Origin: a virus
DNA length: 37,298 bases
Strand: one strand, 5' to 3'
Virus record (IMG/VR): IMGVR_UViG_3300032893_000174
Coordinates: 1-37,298 of that record
The notes below the pieces were generated by a model, which saw only the letters and a list, made by a program, of their open reading frames with translations, was not told where the DNA came from and did not search any database. Every line of letters begins with the position of its first letter. Position 1 is the first letter of the stretch. Position numbers and translations under genes: made by a program. This document shows, in pieces, positions 35,963-37,298 of this stretch.

Positions 35963-36766
35963 ATGTCAAGAATGAATTCTACAAATAATTGGGGTTTGAG
36001 TGAATACATAGTTGCTGCTTCAGCTACTCAGGGGAATTATGCAACCATCCAGTCAGCTATAAATGCGATAAATGCAAGTGTTTCTAAATCTGGCAATATT
36101 CATATTCATCCTGGTTCATATACAGAAAATCTAACTATCCCTTCAGGTACATTTATAAATCTGGTTGCCGCATCAGATGAGGCAATTTTTACAGGACTTG
36201 TTGCGTTAAATGGCAATGTAACTAGTACAGGAAGTTCTTTTTTTAGTTTTTCAAATTTTCAAATTTTAGGCACTGTTTCTGCTACCGGAGGAGGACAATT
36301 GGCTCTTTATGGCACGCAGGTTCTTTCAAGCTCTGGCGCTGCGGTTACAGTATCATCCACAGGATTAGATGCTAAATTTTGTTACATACAAAATGGATCA
36401 GGCGTTGCATTGCAAAATACCAATGTAGGTTCCACTCTGCAAGGATGTTTATTTTCGGGGAATATAAATCTAGTAGGATCTGGTACGCCTATTTTTAACG
36501 ATTGTACTTTTACTACAGGAATTATAAGCGCCTCAGGTGCATCAAGTTCTCGATTTATTTTTTGTGATTTGACAAATTCTGCTGCTAATTGGAATATAAC
36601 CACAGGGTGTACTTTACAGGCAGTAAACTGTATAGCCAATAGCTCTAACGGCTCAGGATTTTTTGTAACAGGTACAGGAACCTTTAATCATGCCAATGTT
36701 GCTTTAACTGGAACGGCAACAAGCATTGATCCTGGTTTAACATCAAATACTTATCCAGTTGTTTAG
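35963..36766 (+). CDS. Beta-helix tail spike, short paralogue 4 (267 aa)
   Basis: The product starts MSRMNSTNNWGLSEYIVAAS, a diverged form of the shared head, then GNYATIQSAINAINASVSKS and IHIHPGSYTENLTIPSGTF, the beta-helix entry. The helix continues to the end (FNHANVALTGTATSIDPGL) and there is no C-terminal module. The module lies instead in the next gene, 18 bases downstream, so this pair looks like one spike split into two genes or two proteins that assemble. The ribosome site is weak. It is the most distant of the four paralogues. Confidence 0.7.
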   Translation: MSRMNSTNNWGLSEYIVAASATQGNYATIQSAINAINASVSKSGNIHIHPGSYTENLTIPSGTFINLVAASDEAIFTGLVALNGNVTSTGSSFFSFSNFQILGTVSATGGGQLALYGTQVLSSSGAAVTVSSTGLDAKFCYIQNGSGVALQNTNVGSTLQGCLFSGNINLVGSGTPIFNDCTFTTGIISASGASSSRFIFCDLTNSAANWNITTGCTLQAVNCIANSSNGSGFFVTGTGTFNHANVALTGTATSIDPGLTSNTYPVV

Positions 36767-36784
36767 AAAATTAGAGGAAAAATT

Positions 36785-37279
36785 ATGGCTTTTAATAATG
36801 CAGTAGATGCTAACCAAACCGGCTTTCAATCATTAAATTCTAGCGGGGTTTGGAATGGAAGAACTCTTACAGCTGGTGCAAATATCAATATCACAAACGG
36901 AGATGGTACTGCTGGTGACCCTACTATTTCAGTAACAGGTGTGACCACTTTTACTTGGAATACAACTTCAGCAAACGTAGCTAATATGTCGGTCAATAAC
37001 GGTTATTTTGCTGTTTCTCCTGGTGGTGCATTAACTTTAGGTCTTCCTGCTACTTCTGTTCTAGGTGACGTTGTTAGAGTGTCTTTGAAAGGAGCAACCT
37101 CTTGGCAAATTACTCAAGCAGCAGGCCAACAAGTTCAAATAGGAAGTGCTACTACAACTCTTGGAGCGGGCGGTAGTTTAACATCTTCAGCACAAGGTGA
37201 TTCAATTGAATTGGTGTGTTTGACCGCTAATACCATTTGGGTTGTCCAATCTCTAGTTGGAAATATCACAGTCGTTTAA
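36785..37279 (+). CDS. Short fibre protein with the repeated C-terminal module (164 aa)
   Basis: The product starts MAFNNAVDANQTGFQSLNSS, then ANINITNGDGTAGDPTISVT, a collar-like part, and ends with the module: LTLGLPATSVLGDVVRVSLK, then QQVQIGSATTTLGAGGSL and ELVCLTANTIWVVQ. It is similar in plan to the gene at 31179. GAGGAAAAATT precedes the ATG. On the circular map it continues across the window junction: its last 108 bases are the first 108 bases of the window, followed by the glycine-rich fibre gene. Confidence 0.75.
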   Translation: MAFNNAVDANQTGFQSLNSSGVWNGRTLTAGANINITNGDGTAGDPTISVTGVTTFTWNTTSANVANMSVNNGYFAVSPGGALTLGLPATSVLGDVVRVSLKGATSWQITQAAGQQVQIGSATTTLGAGGSLTSSAQGDSIELVCLTANTIWVVQSLVGNITVV

Positions 37280-37298
37280 AAAAAGAGGAGTGAAAAAT
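37172..37298. repeat. Terminal direct repeat, right copy
   Basis: Identical to 1-127. It contains the last 36 codons of the preceding gene and the ribosome site of the gene at 126. See the left copy for interpretation. Confidence 0.95.

Noticed and set aside
31743-36766. Spikes as polysaccharide-degrading enzymes
   Set aside because: The beta-helix entry resembles pectin-lyase-like folds, but no catalytic acidic pair could be located with confidence, so no enzymatic activity is assigned.
1-37298. tRNA genes, CRISPR arrays, insertion sequences, diversity-generating retroelement
   Set aside because: No tRNA T-loop/acceptor pattern, no regularly spaced repeat array, no transposase with terminal inverted repeats and no reverse transcriptase with template/variable repeats were seen. 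The only regular repeats are the three iterons and the three 10-bp repeats.

Overview
The window is a complete, circular genome of a short-tailed (podovirus-like) double-stranded DNA phage. The first 127 bases are repeated exactly as the last 127, so the unique sequence is about 37,171 bp. The morphogenesis set is PBSX/P22-type: small and large terminase, a 700-residue P22-like portal, scaffold, an N4-gp56-type major capsid protein, head-tail and nozzle proteins, and three ejection-type proteins. There is no tail tape measure, sheath or major tail tube. The host is not identified. A signal-peptide beta-barrel outer-membrane protein and a small lipoprotein point to a Gram-negative host. Several small proteins remind me of amoeba-associated Chlamydiae or Legionella, but that is recollection, not proof.

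Layout. (1) 1-1886: end of the tail-fibre block, with two glycine-rich fibre tips and a DUF6496 protein. (2) 1864-6722: early and replication region. Leftward genes are a lipoprotein, RusA resolvase, an HTH-like protein, several small proteins, a winged-helix protein and a replication initiator. A rightward operon holds two tiny genes and an ERF single-strand annealing protein. The initiator gene carries three 22-bp iterons beside an A/T-rich tract, a lambda-O-like candidate origin. Upstream of it lies a nested inverted repeat with a rightward terminator, a candidate antisense RNA or attenuator. (3) 6798-9982: three 10-bp repeats and a promoter, then a rightward packaging operon with a histidine-rich protein, small proteins and both terminase subunits. 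(4) 10056-12396: a small serine recombinase, two tandem paralogues, small proteins, and a leftward outer-membrane protein with its own promoter (a moron). (5) 12434-19674: portal, small proteins, scaffold and capsid. (6) 19804-26547: head-tail joining and tail proteins, interrupted by an HNH endonuclease gene. (7) 26548-30250: leftward clusters of small membrane proteins (lysis candidates) around the rightward ejection-protein genes. (8) 30393-37279, running through the circle junction to 1696: fibre and spike genes, with four paralogous beta-helix proteins and interchangeable C-terminal modules.

The most striking feature is the major capsid gene. It is cut into two reading frames by about 600 bp that hold a small membrane/coiled-coil gene and a roughly 300-nt, strongly folded RNA. 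Joining the flanks restores most of the expected protein, which suggests an intron or other self-removing element whose class I could not assign. A one-base frame offset remains just after the inferred junction.

Replication probably relies on the host polymerase: the phage supplies an initiator, an annealing protein, RusA and a resolvase, but no polymerase, helicase or primase was recognised. The iterons, possible antisense RNA and resolvase, with no tyrosine or large serine integrase, resemble plasmid maintenance, so a phage-plasmid lifestyle is a reasonable hypothesis. No canonical endolysin was recognised.
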